Shown in pieces: positions 54,921-64,000 of a stretch of DNA of 64,000 nucleotides (within the stretch, counting starts at the first letter, position 1; the number at the start of each line of letters is the position of its first letter). The DNA is taken from contig CM061919.1 in the NCBI GenBank assembly GCA_031002005.1, positions 170,979,121 through 171,043,120 of the forward strand. Direction: 5' to 3'. The stretch comes from Vandiemenella viatica (lineage: Eukaryota > Arthropoda > Insecta > Orthoptera > Morabidae). A model generated the notes under the pieces. That model saw nothing but the letters and a program-made list of their open reading frames with translations, did no database searches and was not told the origin of the DNA. Both the position numbers and the translations under genes were made by a program.

Positions 54921-55675
54921 TCTTATATATATAAAAATCTCACGTCACGATGTTTGTCCGAGATGAACTCCGAAACTACTTAACCAATTTTGATGAAATT
55001 TGGATTATTGTATGTAATTTGGTCCAACTTAAAAGATATTATAGTTTTTATCTCGATTATTGAACTAAATATTTACTATTGCGAATTAGAAAGGGAGGAG
55101 GGGAGAGGACAAGGAAAGGAAAAAACCATAAGTTAATTCTCGCAGTCGAAAATTCACAGCAGTAGTTTATAAAAATCCCGTGTCACGATGTTTGTCTGAG
55201 ATGAATTCGCACTTAATCCTGCCTCCACTTCCGGCACAGCTTGCTGTGTATTGTGAAGTACGCCAGAACATTTCTGTGATCCGGCTTCCACGCTAAACTG
55301 TAGGTTCCCTGTATCCAGTAAGATTAGCGGGTAAGGTTAAGGCAGCTACGACAGGGGCGGAATACGCAGCCAATAGAAACCCTACATCAGGTCATTACAA
55401 CCACACTAAATTATTATTATAATTCAATACGTTTCTAGGTGTACACTTTTTTTCATCATATTGATCCCTCAGGGGATATTTTCCATTAAGTATTTTGTAA
55501 TAAAATGTAAATTAAAAAAATTACGTTCGTTTGTCCTTAATTTTAACTCTCCGATAGTCTTTACCAATTACTTTTGAAAACGTTTTTATCTTTATTAGTG
55601 AATATTAATTTGACAACGTTAGGGAGTTTAGAATAACATTGCCGAGTCACAGCAACGTGTGACCGGGTCAGCTAG
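54921..55675 (+). mobile_element. Helitron, 755 bp
   Basis: Starts TCTTATATATATAAAAATCT after A and ends gtgaccgggtcagCTAG before T. Near 55165 a second, shorter copy of the 5' leader (cccgtgtcacgatgtttgtc, gagatgaattcg) is present, so it may be a Helitron nested at or fused with another 5' end. The 3' terminus has a hairpin-capable gagtcacagcaacgtgtgac stem. Confidence 0.85.
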
Positions 55676-55929
55676 TAATAATAATAAAATCTAGTGTAGC
55701 ATACGGTATTGGTGGTTTAAAGTCAAATGAATTCACCAAAGAGGCAGAAAGAATTCTCTTCACAAAGCTCAATTGTTCACACTAATATTATCTCATTTGA
55801 TTGGACTGTACCTTTTATTCTGGATAAGGTACCATGAACACAAAGAAACTTTTTACAGCTAGCTGTCTATAATGTGCAAATTGTGTGGCTTCTAAGCAGT
55901 ACACTACGTGTATTTTGTACTGGGCCAAG

Positions 55930-56840
55930 AAACACCATTTCAAATTCTAAACATTCATATCTTACACCTGGCAGAGTGTTCTTTTTAACATTGTAGTGGG
56001 TTAGATAAAATTTCCTCAGGAAATTAGCCACGTGAGAACATTTGTACAGCATGACGTTACGGAGGTTATATTCTCTGCCACCATTGTCAAATGACTGCTG
56101 CCGAGTGATGGGGTTGCTTTTATATCACATGGAACCATTAATTACTGGCGGGATTGTTGGCGGGGCAGATAGAGAGGTTATTCACAGTTCTGATGTAATC
56201 TCATTTTCTGGATCAATGGTCTTCAGGCCTTAACAGAAATCCAGCATCTCTATTGGCTAGATTATCCAATATGCGGATTTCGACAGCTTCTGAAAAAAAT
56301 GCTGTCCCAGTAACTTCTTGTGCACATTAAATTCAAGCTGTATCCCATGTTGATGCTGTGTTTGGGAACTGTTGACTTGTGTGCATGTTTGGCGCACATT
56401 TGGCTTATGCATCGTATGGTTTGACCAAAGTATGTATGTGGGAACGACTATGACAAAAATTGGCAGGATTTTACAAAAATGCGGCCAAGATTAAAAGCAT
56501 ACTGTACACTCCCAAGGATGACTTAGTGCTATAAACACACAGGGTATATTGTATTCCTTGCCAATGTGGAAAAGCATTTTAATTACGTGAAGCCTGGAGA
56601 CCACTGACTATGAGATTACATCAGATCTGTGAATAGCCTCTCTATCTGCCCTGCCGAAATCAACACCAGCATTCCCGCCAGTATTTAATGGTTCTATGTG
56701 ATATATCACTAACTCCATCACCCACAGCCAGCAGAGAATATTACTGCCGAAACGTTGTGCTATATAAACTTTCTCACTCGCCTAGTTTTCCGTGAAAATT
56801 TAATCTATATACAACACTGAGAAAGCCTCCACTCTTATAC
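55930..56840. mobile_element. Penelope-like fragments in inverted arrangement
   Basis: About 56048-56240 is the inverted copy of about 56575-56745: shared words include atatcacatRgaaccatta, actggcggga and gggcagatagagagg. At about 56505-56570 the plus strand encodes LTHRVYCIPCQCGK in broken frames, the VY.IPC.CG start of the GIY-YIG endonuclease of Penelope-like elements. The flanking non-coding arms (cagcagagaatattactgcc, and an aaacgttgtgctatataaac word) would be the 3' / pseudo-LTR region in both orientations. Confidence 0.65.
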
Positions 56841-57600
56841 AGTAATAGGTTAAAACATTTTTCATAAGTAAATGTTAATGAGGTCTTCAGAGATGTGATA
56901 AATTTTCACAAATGCCAATGTGTTTGAAGAAAGGTCATCACACGAATTTATCCATACCGGGAACTAAAATATATATTCTCTTATTGCAATAATGGATCTA
57001 ATCCATGTGCTTAAGACCACAACAAATAGTAATGGAGCAAGACAGGGCAGGAATTTAAAAAGATTACGGTCACCACTAAGGTCTCCCGCATGTAAACTAG
57101 GCAAGAAAACAGTGGCATCAAAGACAGTTTGTTCCAAGATAAGTTATGACATTAATGCACAAGTAAAATTTAATCATGGCACTTCCAAACATTTTCATAT
57201 AATCCACTTAATTTCGATTCCCTTCTACAGATCTTTAGAGAGGTTGGGAATAAGTATACCAAAAGAAACAAACTTATTAACCAAGGAAGAGATACAATAA
57301 CAGTGAGATATTTTTACTAGATAGATAAAACTGTAGGGAAAGTTCTCACGATTTGCAATACAGAATTATAGAGCAGACTCTAAAATAATTAGGTATTATG
57401 TATGCTACTGGAATGATAATAGTTTTAAAAATATTTCCTTTGTCAATATTGTTTTTCAGCTAGACAAAAAAAGAAAGATTTTTTTATTTATTATTAATTC
57501 CTCAAAGAATGTAGAATTTTTAAATTTATCTAATGTACTCTCTAATATCTTTTTAATATACCTCCTGAAAGACACAAAAATACAGCCATTTTTAAATAAT
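56841..57600. other. No firm feature
   Basis: A plus-strand frame at 56992-57300 has no recognised domain. The remainder is AT-rich. It could contain the decayed 5' part of the Jockey-like element that follows. Confidence 0.35.
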
Positions 57601-57639
57601 TTCTCTACTTTTAATATGCCATTACATGTATACACAAGG

Positions 57640-59687
57640 AAAGTCCTTCAGCATTTTCCGAGAAGCCAACACAGACCCACTCTAATCAGTGTTGATATCA
57701 CAATACCTGTTATCAGATCAATTCATAAACCAAGGTGGAATTAAAAGAGGACAAACTGGGACCATTATGGCTCTGAGGTAGATAGTAACCTGCGATGGAT
57801 ATCCCCAAATGCGGAAAACTATAAGAGATTTGTAGGTATTGTTATTGCTGCAGCTTGACAAAACATCCCTCAAGGGTACAGGAAACAATACAATCCATGC
57901 TGGGGCAAATCTATGCAAACTTTGTATGATAATTATAAAAAAAAACTGGTGATTCTGAAAAAGGAAAAAGAATATTAGAAAAACTGAATGAAGGGATGAA
58001 ACAGAAATGGAAAGAGCTAACTTCTCAAGTGAGCTTTACTCACTCCAGTAGAAATGCACGGACTTTCCTTAAAAAACTGGGTGCAGCCTCAAACACATGC
58101 AAAGAGGAGCCAGGAATTACACAAACTGAAATGGCATTGCACATAAAACAAGAGCTGACAAAGTCCCAATAGATCCAGCCATGAAGAAAAAGATGGAGAG
58201 AGAGACGATTGATATGGATAAAAACTTTAGAAATAACCCCACCCTTTCTAATCCATTCAGTCACAAAGAAGTTGAGAAAGCCATCGAAATGCTAAAAATG
58301 AGGAAGGCTGCTGGATTAGATGGCATTTTCCCAGAATTAATAAGATATCTCGGAAAGCAGGGAAGAACTTGGCTCAAGAACTTCTTCAGCAATATCCTGG
58401 ACATCCCTCCAGAATTCAAGATGGCTCACACCTTGGCGATCCTCAAACCAGGCAAACCATACCCTACAGGAAACTAACATCACTCCTGAAGAATATGCTG
58501 ACCAACAGATATTTTAAGGTCACCGTTGGGCATAAGACAAGTAAGCCATTTCCGATAAAAAATGGATTACCTCAAGGGTCAGTACTAGCTCCATTGCTCT
58601 TCAACTTGTACACCAGTGACATGCCCGAAACAACCGGCAATAAATTCTGCTACTCTGATGACTTAGCTATCACTGTCCAAACTTCCACATTACAGGAAGG
58701 TGAAAGCACTCTCTATAACAACTTAGAAACCTTGAATGCATATTGTAGGAAGTGGAGACTTCGTTCGAACCTGATGAAAAAAAAAGTATGCGCATTCCAC
58801 TTAAGCAATAGAATAGCACACCAACAGCACAAACAGCGAACTTTTGCTATCAGAGAGTGAAACATAATTTTCATCCTAAATATCTTGGCATCACCTTATA
58901 CCGTTCCTTAACATTCAAAAAACACCTGGAATACACAAGTCAAACTTAAAACACGAAACAACATCATGAAGAAGCTAGCTGGCCCTTCGTGGGGGGCTGA
59001 TGTGGACACACTATGAACAACTTCTCTCACCATGGTTTACCCTGTTGCTGAGTACTGTGCTCCAGTGTGGCAACGCAGTGCTCACACTAGAAAAATCGAC
59101 GTCCATCGGAATGAGTGTATGAGAGTAACAACTGGCACCCTAAAATTCACCACAGTCTCCTGGTTACACCTAATCAGTAAAATACCATCTCCAGAGGTAA
59201 GACACCAAGAAGCAATGGCATATGAATGGACAAATCTACACCATTCTGATTATCCACAGGATCTCCCAATCCACAAGGTCCTAAATGACTTACCCCAGTA
59301 AGTCAAGATGTATTTGACTTTGATGTCAAGGAAAAATGGCGACAAAGCTGGGACTCCTCATCTGTGAAACATCCAGATACTAAAGATCCCACAACTGGAC
59401 TTCCGGGATTCCACCTAGAGACCAGTGGGTCAAACTAAATTGGCTAAGAACAGGCCATGCGAAATGCAAAGCCATGCTGTATATGTCGGGTTTTCAGGAT
59501 TCTCCTGCATGAGACTGCGGTGATCCTTCCCAGAGTGTGGAGCATATAATCAAAGAATGCCCTCTACGGAAGTATGATGGACCATTTGTAGATGTTTTCG
59601 GAGCTACAACTTCCTTCACAGAATGGCTGGAAGAACTGGACATCAATTTGTGAACACTGCCAATGTTCTCGTTGTTGTATATATTTA
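57640..59687 (+). pseudogene. Jockey-like non-LTR family D, RT region with core deletion
   Basis: The linker before RT (RGYRKQYNPCWGKSMQ-like) is at about 57860. NARTFLKKLGAASNTC is at 58050, EKAIEMLKMRKAAGLDGIFP at 58270, and HTLAILKPGKPYP at 58430. It then jumps directly to LLKNMLTNRYFKVTVGHKTS and NGLPQGSVLAPLLFNLYTSD, with YSDDLAI (catalytic pair) at 58650. The segment with the first catalytic Asp is deleted at about 58477. C-terminal blocks follow: YPVAEYCAPVWQRSAHTRKI at 59040 and EHIIKECPLRKYDG at 59550. The 3' UTR continues to the Helitron at 59688 and resumes at 60505. Confidence 0.82.
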
Positions 59688-60504
59688 CTAGTTGTTACCC
59701 GCAACTTTGTACATGTGGATATAGAATTTGATTGCTAGAATTGGATACACAAAGCTGAAAGTTACCTAAGACATGTCGGCATAATATGACGTGAACACTA
59801 TCAATATACCATTAAAGTTACCTAAAATATGTCGGCATAATATGATGGGAACACTATCGATATGCCATTCTGCCGTCGAACCTGTCTCATTTATTCATAT
59901 CGGAAAAAAGTACCCTATTTCATTCCTAATGATACAAACTATTTTGGTACACACATATAGTAGTCAAAACATTAAAAAAAAAAAAAAAAAAAAAAAAGAC
60001 AGAGACTTAATTTCACATATATAATATTATTAGTTTAGATCGCACAAAAACTGCCTGTGGAACCAGTATACCCTGAATAAAGTAAACGCTTTGGGCACTA
60101 TTATATCGCCAAAGATTTGCCAGAACATGGTATTCTTACAACAAAATCCTAGGATTGGCTCAAACTATGAAAAAAAATTCATAAAAAACTTTTCTCTCAG
60201 TGAGGTTTGAACCCGAAGCCACACAGGAGTTTTCTTAAAAAGCAAGCACGTTATTACTGCACTACACTGCCATTGCTCTCTAACATTACGCATTACAAAA
60301 ACATATAGATATTATGCGTTGGTCTTTCACAGTTCAGATAGTTTTCATAATTTATCTATACAGAATATGGTATCCCATGTCCATCCTAATGTCAAATAGC
60401 ATCTCATTGTCAAATTTCATCACGATTGGAGTAGCCATTTAGTCCAAGAAACGTAACAAACAGACAGACAGAATTACTTTCGCATTTATAATATTAGTAG
60501 GAGA
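59688..60504 (-). mobile_element. Helitron (minus orientation), 817 bp, in the 3' UTR of family D
   Basis: On the minus strand it starts TCTCCTACTAATATTATAAA, continues with tgcgaaagtaattctgtctg, and ends gttgcgggtaacaaCTAG. The flanks are A and T as required. An A run of about 23 is at 59974-59996. The tail of the host element (gatgaataaataaataaata) lies just to the right, so the insertion split the 3' UTR of family D. Confidence 0.87.
60195..60290 (-). other. tRNA-like module inside the minus-strand Helitron
   Basis: On the minus strand an A-box-like agtgcagtaataacgtgc and a B-box-like gggttcaaacctc lie about 45 bp apart. It is located about 215-310 bp from the Helitron 5' end, close to the position (about 260-330 bp) of the comparable module in the Helitron at 52762, and in the same relative orientation. 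Confidence 0.45.
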
Positions 60505-60560
60505 TATGTATTATATTGGTTGTTTAGTCATACGATGAATAAATAAATAAATAAACATGT
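60505..60560 (+). repeat. Family D 3' tail
   Basis: tatgtattatattggttgtt...gatgaataaataaataaata is the end of the family D element with a (taaa)n tail, displaced from 59687 by the Helitron. Confidence 0.65.
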
Positions 60561-60580
60561 GTATAGTAAACATGTAAATT

Positions 60581-60859
60581 TATAAAATGGGAAGAGTGAA
60601 ATAGAAGAAAGGAAGTCAGAAATGTCAAAACCTTTTATTTGTTATTAAGGAAAAGGATTTTAGGCAATATAAATAAAATGACTCATCACTCATCAAAGTT
60701 GGAGGCTGTTATAAAATGGGAAGAGAGAAAGAGAAGAGAGGAAGTCAGAAATGTCAAAACCTTTCATTTGATATTAAGGAAAAAGGAAAAGGCTTTTAGG
60801 CAATATAAATAATAACGGAAAGGGAAAATGACTCATCACTCACCAAAGTTGAAGGCTGA
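60581..60859. repeat. Tandem duplication, units of 129 and 150 bp
   Basis: Two copies start tataaaatgggaagag at 60581 and 60710. They share aggaagtcagaaatgtcaaa, taggcaatataaataa, atgactcatcactca and aaagttg.aggctg. The second carries small insertions (aaggaaaaggc and aacggaaagggaa). It lies just upstream of the Penelope-like element and may be its leader. Confidence 0.85.
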
Positions 60860-61149
60860 AGCGAATGAAAAATGAGACCAAAAACATATTCAATACTTCG
60901 ATTTTATGCCTTATTAATGTGATGGTGACCAAGTCATATGGTTCAGAAGGTGAGCACATGCCAAAGCTTACCACATGACTTTCCTCCCCTAAAACCATCC
61001 CCTTCCCTGTTCCAAGAGTTCCTCATCTCACCTTCCTTCCTAAATTCAATATCCTATTATAATAATTTGAAACACACCAAAATGCTGGCCACGAGAGAGC
61101 TTTAATCTGCCTAGAAATCTGTTCTTTCCTCAACCTTCCTTGCATGGTC

Positions 61150-61617
61150 TCTCACACAACTCGATTTCCCTTCTGACTAGTAACATATGAGGCGGACAAT
61201 CCTGGTCCCCCCACAGTCGCTGATTATGGGTTTTCCATAAAACGCTTTTCTGTATTTCTGGACCAACACTTAAGATCTTTCATCCACGCCCTTCAATCCA
61301 ATATCAGAGATACTCCTGACTTCTTAGAGCATCTGTCAACAGTTTTTATACCCCTATCTGGAAATTTCTTCACGATCGCCAAGTCATCACTTCAGTTTAC
61401 ACCAACATCTCTAATTGTCAGGACCTTATTGTCCTTTAAGACCTTGAAATGTGACATCCACACACTCTTCCTAGAACTGCCTTCCTCATTTTATTGGTCT
61501 CCTTTATTCTAACCAAAAATTTCTTCACCTCCAAACCCCAATTCTATCATAAGATTAAGGCACTGTATAGGCACTTGATTCCCACCTTCTTAAGTCAATG
61601 TGGTAAGATTAGAAGAA

Positions 61618-61671
<54 letters not shown>

Positions 61672-63000
61672 AGATTACCTGCTCAGATATATATATTTCA
61701 TTTTTATAATCTGGTCCCATAGTGGAAAAGCTATTCCTTGACTTTCTAAACTCTCTGAATAACATCCACTCACTAAATTTCACATGGTTCCATACCCACA
61801 TCACCTTGGCATAAATATCTCTGTGAATAATGGCCACCTACACACCTCTGTTCATGTCAAACCCTCAATGATACCTATATTTTGATAGCTGACACTCATA
61901 TCATACAAAATGCTCCCTGCCCTACAGCCTGGTGACCTGCTGCAACCAAGAATTGTTTACACTTTATGCCAACAACTAGACACAAGCCTTTATATCCCAA
62001 TGTCATCCTGCTTAATTGACCTATAAACAGATATTCTAAGCCATAAACTGTCCACCACACCAAAACAGACATACAAAACAAACTCTTTTTCTCACCTGAT
62101 TCTCTCCCGAATTAGATTCTTTGTCATGGCTATGACTTTCTCAGATCTCTTCCTGAAATGCATTGCATTCTCCCCACAACATCCTGCATCACTTTCAGCA
62201 GGCCACCAACCTTAAAAATACGTTTGTACACAAATCCTGCAGTATCCCACAATTATCCCCCATCTTTGGTTCACAAGCAACTTTCACGAGCTACATTGCA
62301 ACCTGCTATACTTATTGACTGCTCCAAACCCCCTGAAACCAACCATAGTCCAGTCCTGGTTACACAATACTTCCCTGGCCTTGAATCCATGAATAAAATC
62401 CTTCGGCATGCTTATGATTTCCTACAACCTGCCCAGAAATGATATCCATTCTTCCAAAAATCCTCCCTGACCCTCCCAGAACTTGTTTCAGCAGGCCTCC
62501 CAACCTCAGCCAGCTACTAGTCCACAAACACAGTCTTTCTCGTCCCATCAGACAGCCCCAAGGATCCTTCCCATGTGATAGACCCCGCTGTAAGATGTGT
62601 GACATACACCATGCCTCCACCACTTTCACCAACCCTATCACTGGCGAGAACTTTCCTATCATAGGACACGCCACCTGTGAAACATCCAACGTAATATACC
62701 AGCTAGCCTGCAAACACTGCCTGGCTTCCTACATACATTTGACTACCAATCCCTTAGCCATTAGAATGAATGGCCAACGTCAGACAATTTTCACTAGGAA
62801 TCCAAAACATCCAGTCATCTCCCATGACACTAATAATTTCAATTCTTGTTTCACGGTCCGTGCTATCAGAGTCCTCCCAAACAACAGCAGCTCCTCTGAA
62901 CTCAGAAGGTGGGAACTTGCCTACCAATACAAACTAGGCACAAGGCAACCTCCTGGTCTCAATTTAAGATAGTACCCAGTTAATACTTTTCCTTCCCTTT
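61150..63000 (+). pseudogene. Penelope-like element with GIY-YIG-type C-terminus
   Basis: Broken plus-strand frames carry TSVYTNISNCQDLIV (the V-SLYTNIP palm block with the catalytic Asp altered), FLDFLNSLNNIHSLNFTW, YFPGLESMNKILRHAYDFLQ, then an open 177-codon frame (62439-62972) with RTCFSRPPNLSQLLVHKHSL, CDRPRCKMCDIHH, TCETSNVIYQLACKHCLASY and HPVISHDTNNFN. These are the Cys-rich linker and the GIY-YIG-like endonuclease start. The expected YIG is YIH here. A T run of 44 (61620-61663) interrupts the RT part. Element ends were not determined. Confidence 0.78.
61620..61663. repeat. 44-bp poly-T run
   Basis: An uninterrupted T tract inside the Penelope-like RT fragment, followed by aaaaagaaag. 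It may be the trace of a minus-strand poly-A insertion that lost its body, or slippage. Confidence 0.9.
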
Positions 63001-63388
63001 ACCCTCTACTTGCCTCCATGGCCACTGTCTACAGTATATTGAACCACCACATACCAGAGGTGATGTTTAACTACATAGATTCTTTTATTATTATTATCAT
63101 CATTATATTTTTTCAATTTTATTTTGTCTACTTATTTACTTTTACTTTCTCAAATTTATGCTATGAACATTTGAATATATTTTTGTAACATTTTGCATTC
63201 TCAGGTACTAGCTCCAATTCACTATCCCCCTCTCCCTGCCCTCTGTTTGAATTTACCCCCACCCTGTTCCTGACTAATAGTAATTCTGTGAAAGGGTCTC
63301 CCACACCACACTCACTCCTTCATTTTCTCCTGTTGACAAAGAGCTAAGTCTCGCAATATTCATTATTTTTCCTGTGTTTTGTGTTTAT

Positions 63389-63580
63389 TTATGTGTTCAC
63401 CCCATGATACCATCATCTAAGGTAAGTGGTGGTTCTTTTCGCTATCCCTATATATAAAAATATATATAGAAACCAGGAAATGAGAGGAGATAGGTATCGA
63501 AGGGATTTACAAATAAAGGATTTCGAAATGAACCACCATTTACCTTAGATGATGGTTTCACGGGGTGATTACACAAAAAA
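63389..63580. repeat. Inverted repeat, about 50-bp arms, 85-bp loop
   Basis: Left arm gtgttcaccccatgatacca, tcatctaaggtaagtggtgg and ttcttttcg; the right arm read in reverse is gtgtaatcaccccgtgaaac, catcatctaaggtaaatggt and ggttcatttcg. The loop includes tatatataaaaatatatata. It could be a foldback element or a MITE terminus pair; I do not recognise a family. Confidence 0.75.
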
Positions 63581-63595
63581 GCACAACAAGATATA

Positions 63596-64000
63596 CAGGG
63601 TGTCCACAAATGAGTATCGGGGTTTTAATGCTTTATAAGATTTATTACATTATCCTTACAGTTATAAATGATATGTCAAATGAAAGAGCAACTCAAACAT
63701 TTTTGTTCGTTGGCACTAGTGCGCATGTGCGTGAAATGTTTCCGCTGCGATCCGCTAGAATGCGGTAGTAACAGATGGCGACTAGTGAAGAGAAAGCGTT
63801 TTGTGTTTTACAGTTTGCAAAGACTGAATCTGTAGTTACTGTGCAGCGTGCATTCCGCATTAAGTTCGGGCGTGATCCTCCAAGTGACAATAACATCCGT
63901 AGATGGTATCATCAGTTTGAAGATACAGGCTGCCTTTGTAAAGGGAAGAGCGCGGAAAGACTAAGAGTTAGCGAAGAGACTGTTGAGCGAGTGAGAGAGT
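63596..64000 (+). mobile_element. Tc1/mariner-class element, left end, runs off the window
   Basis: After a TA dinucleotide (63594-63595) the terminus CAGGGTGTCCACAAATGAGT begins, a style common to mariner-class elements with HTH (DUF4817-type) proteins. The transposase ATG is 179 bp inside. The right end lies outside the window. Confidence 0.75.
63775..64000 (+). CDS. Transposase N-terminus (HTH, DUF4817-type), partial
   Basis: From ATG 63775 the frame is open for 75 codons to the window edge: MATSEEKAFCVLQFAKTESV, TVQRAFRIKFGRDPPSDNNI, RRWYHQFEDTGCLCKGKSAE and a further RLRVSEETVERVRE. This is the winged-helix/HTH start of insect Tc1/mariner-class transposases, with the FGR.PPS...I..WY.QF..TGC signature. 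It has no frame break in the visible part, so it may be a young copy. Low-complexity is absent and codon use looks coding. Confidence 0.85.
   Translation, partial: MATSEEKAFCVLQFAKTESVVTVQRAFRIKFGRDPPSDNNIRRWYHQFEDTGCLCKGKSAERLRVSEETVERVRE

Noticed and set aside
62158..62972. ATGA stop/start overlap between two frames, like translational coupling
   Set aside because: It lies in a decayed Penelope-like element where a simple frameshift explains it.

Overview
The window is a transposon graveyard from a large, repeat-rich insect-type genome. The orthopteran-like tRNA-derived SINEs, the non-LTR tails of the GTAGATGTAGATG type, Penelope-like elements and Helitrons suggest a polyneopteran such as a grasshopper or stick insect; this assignment is an inference from repeat style only. 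There is no bacterial-type gene organisation, no rRNA and no CRISPR. Nearly every recognisable coding stretch belongs to a mobile element, and most are broken. One small candidate host gene, a few exons on the minus strand near 52-54.5 kb, stands out.

Layout. 1-5.2 kb: inverted arrays of a 310-bp tandem repeat enclose remnants of three unrelated transposases (Merlin/IS1595-like, hAT with a nested MITE, pogo/Tigger-like). 5.2-8 kb: a degenerate basic repeat, then AT-rich DNA without genes. 8-12.4 kb: a minus-strand Jockey-like reverse transcriptase gene split by a 2.9-kb Helitron filled with a higher-order tandem repeat. 12.5-20.6 kb: decayed non-LTR and Penelope fragments and a possible Tc1-like repeat that was itself hit by a composite-looking hAT structure. 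20.6-24.6 kb: a mariner element carrying a 5'-truncated non-LTR insertion whose RT frame is still open, next to an older copy interrupted by a SINE. 25.3-27.8 kb: a nearly complete hAT element with TIRs, TSD and a three-frame transposase.

28.6-50.1 kb is one old gypsy/errantivirus-like LTR retroelement. It has both LTRs, a polypurine tract, protease, RT, RNase H, integrase and an env-like gene with a C-terminal membrane segment. It has been opened by at least seven later insertions: a SINE pair in the 5' LTR, an LTR-like block in RT, a 10.6-kb P-like (THAP) transposon between RNase H and integrase, a hAT in the integrase, a non-LTR piece, a Helitron and a second hAT in env. The P-like element is itself a host for further insertions (hAT in its 5' leader, SINE and Harbinger pieces in its first intron). 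The retroelement is multiply interrupted and cannot be functional.

50-60.6 kb: fragments of several non-LTR families, the candidate host exons, three Helitrons (two carrying tRNA-like modules), an inverted Penelope fragment and a larger Jockey-like element with its RT core deleted. 60.6-63 kb: a Penelope-like element with a GIY-YIG-type C-terminus. 63.4 kb to the end: a 50-bp inverted repeat and the start of a Tc1/mariner-class element with an open helix-turn-helix transposase that runs off the window.

The most useful information is the nesting order. Several junctions are base-exact (hAT 8-bp TSDs, Helitron A|T sites, mariner TA), and in several cases the host element's reading frame is in register on both sides, which establishes relative ages. 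No new defence or metabolic system was found.
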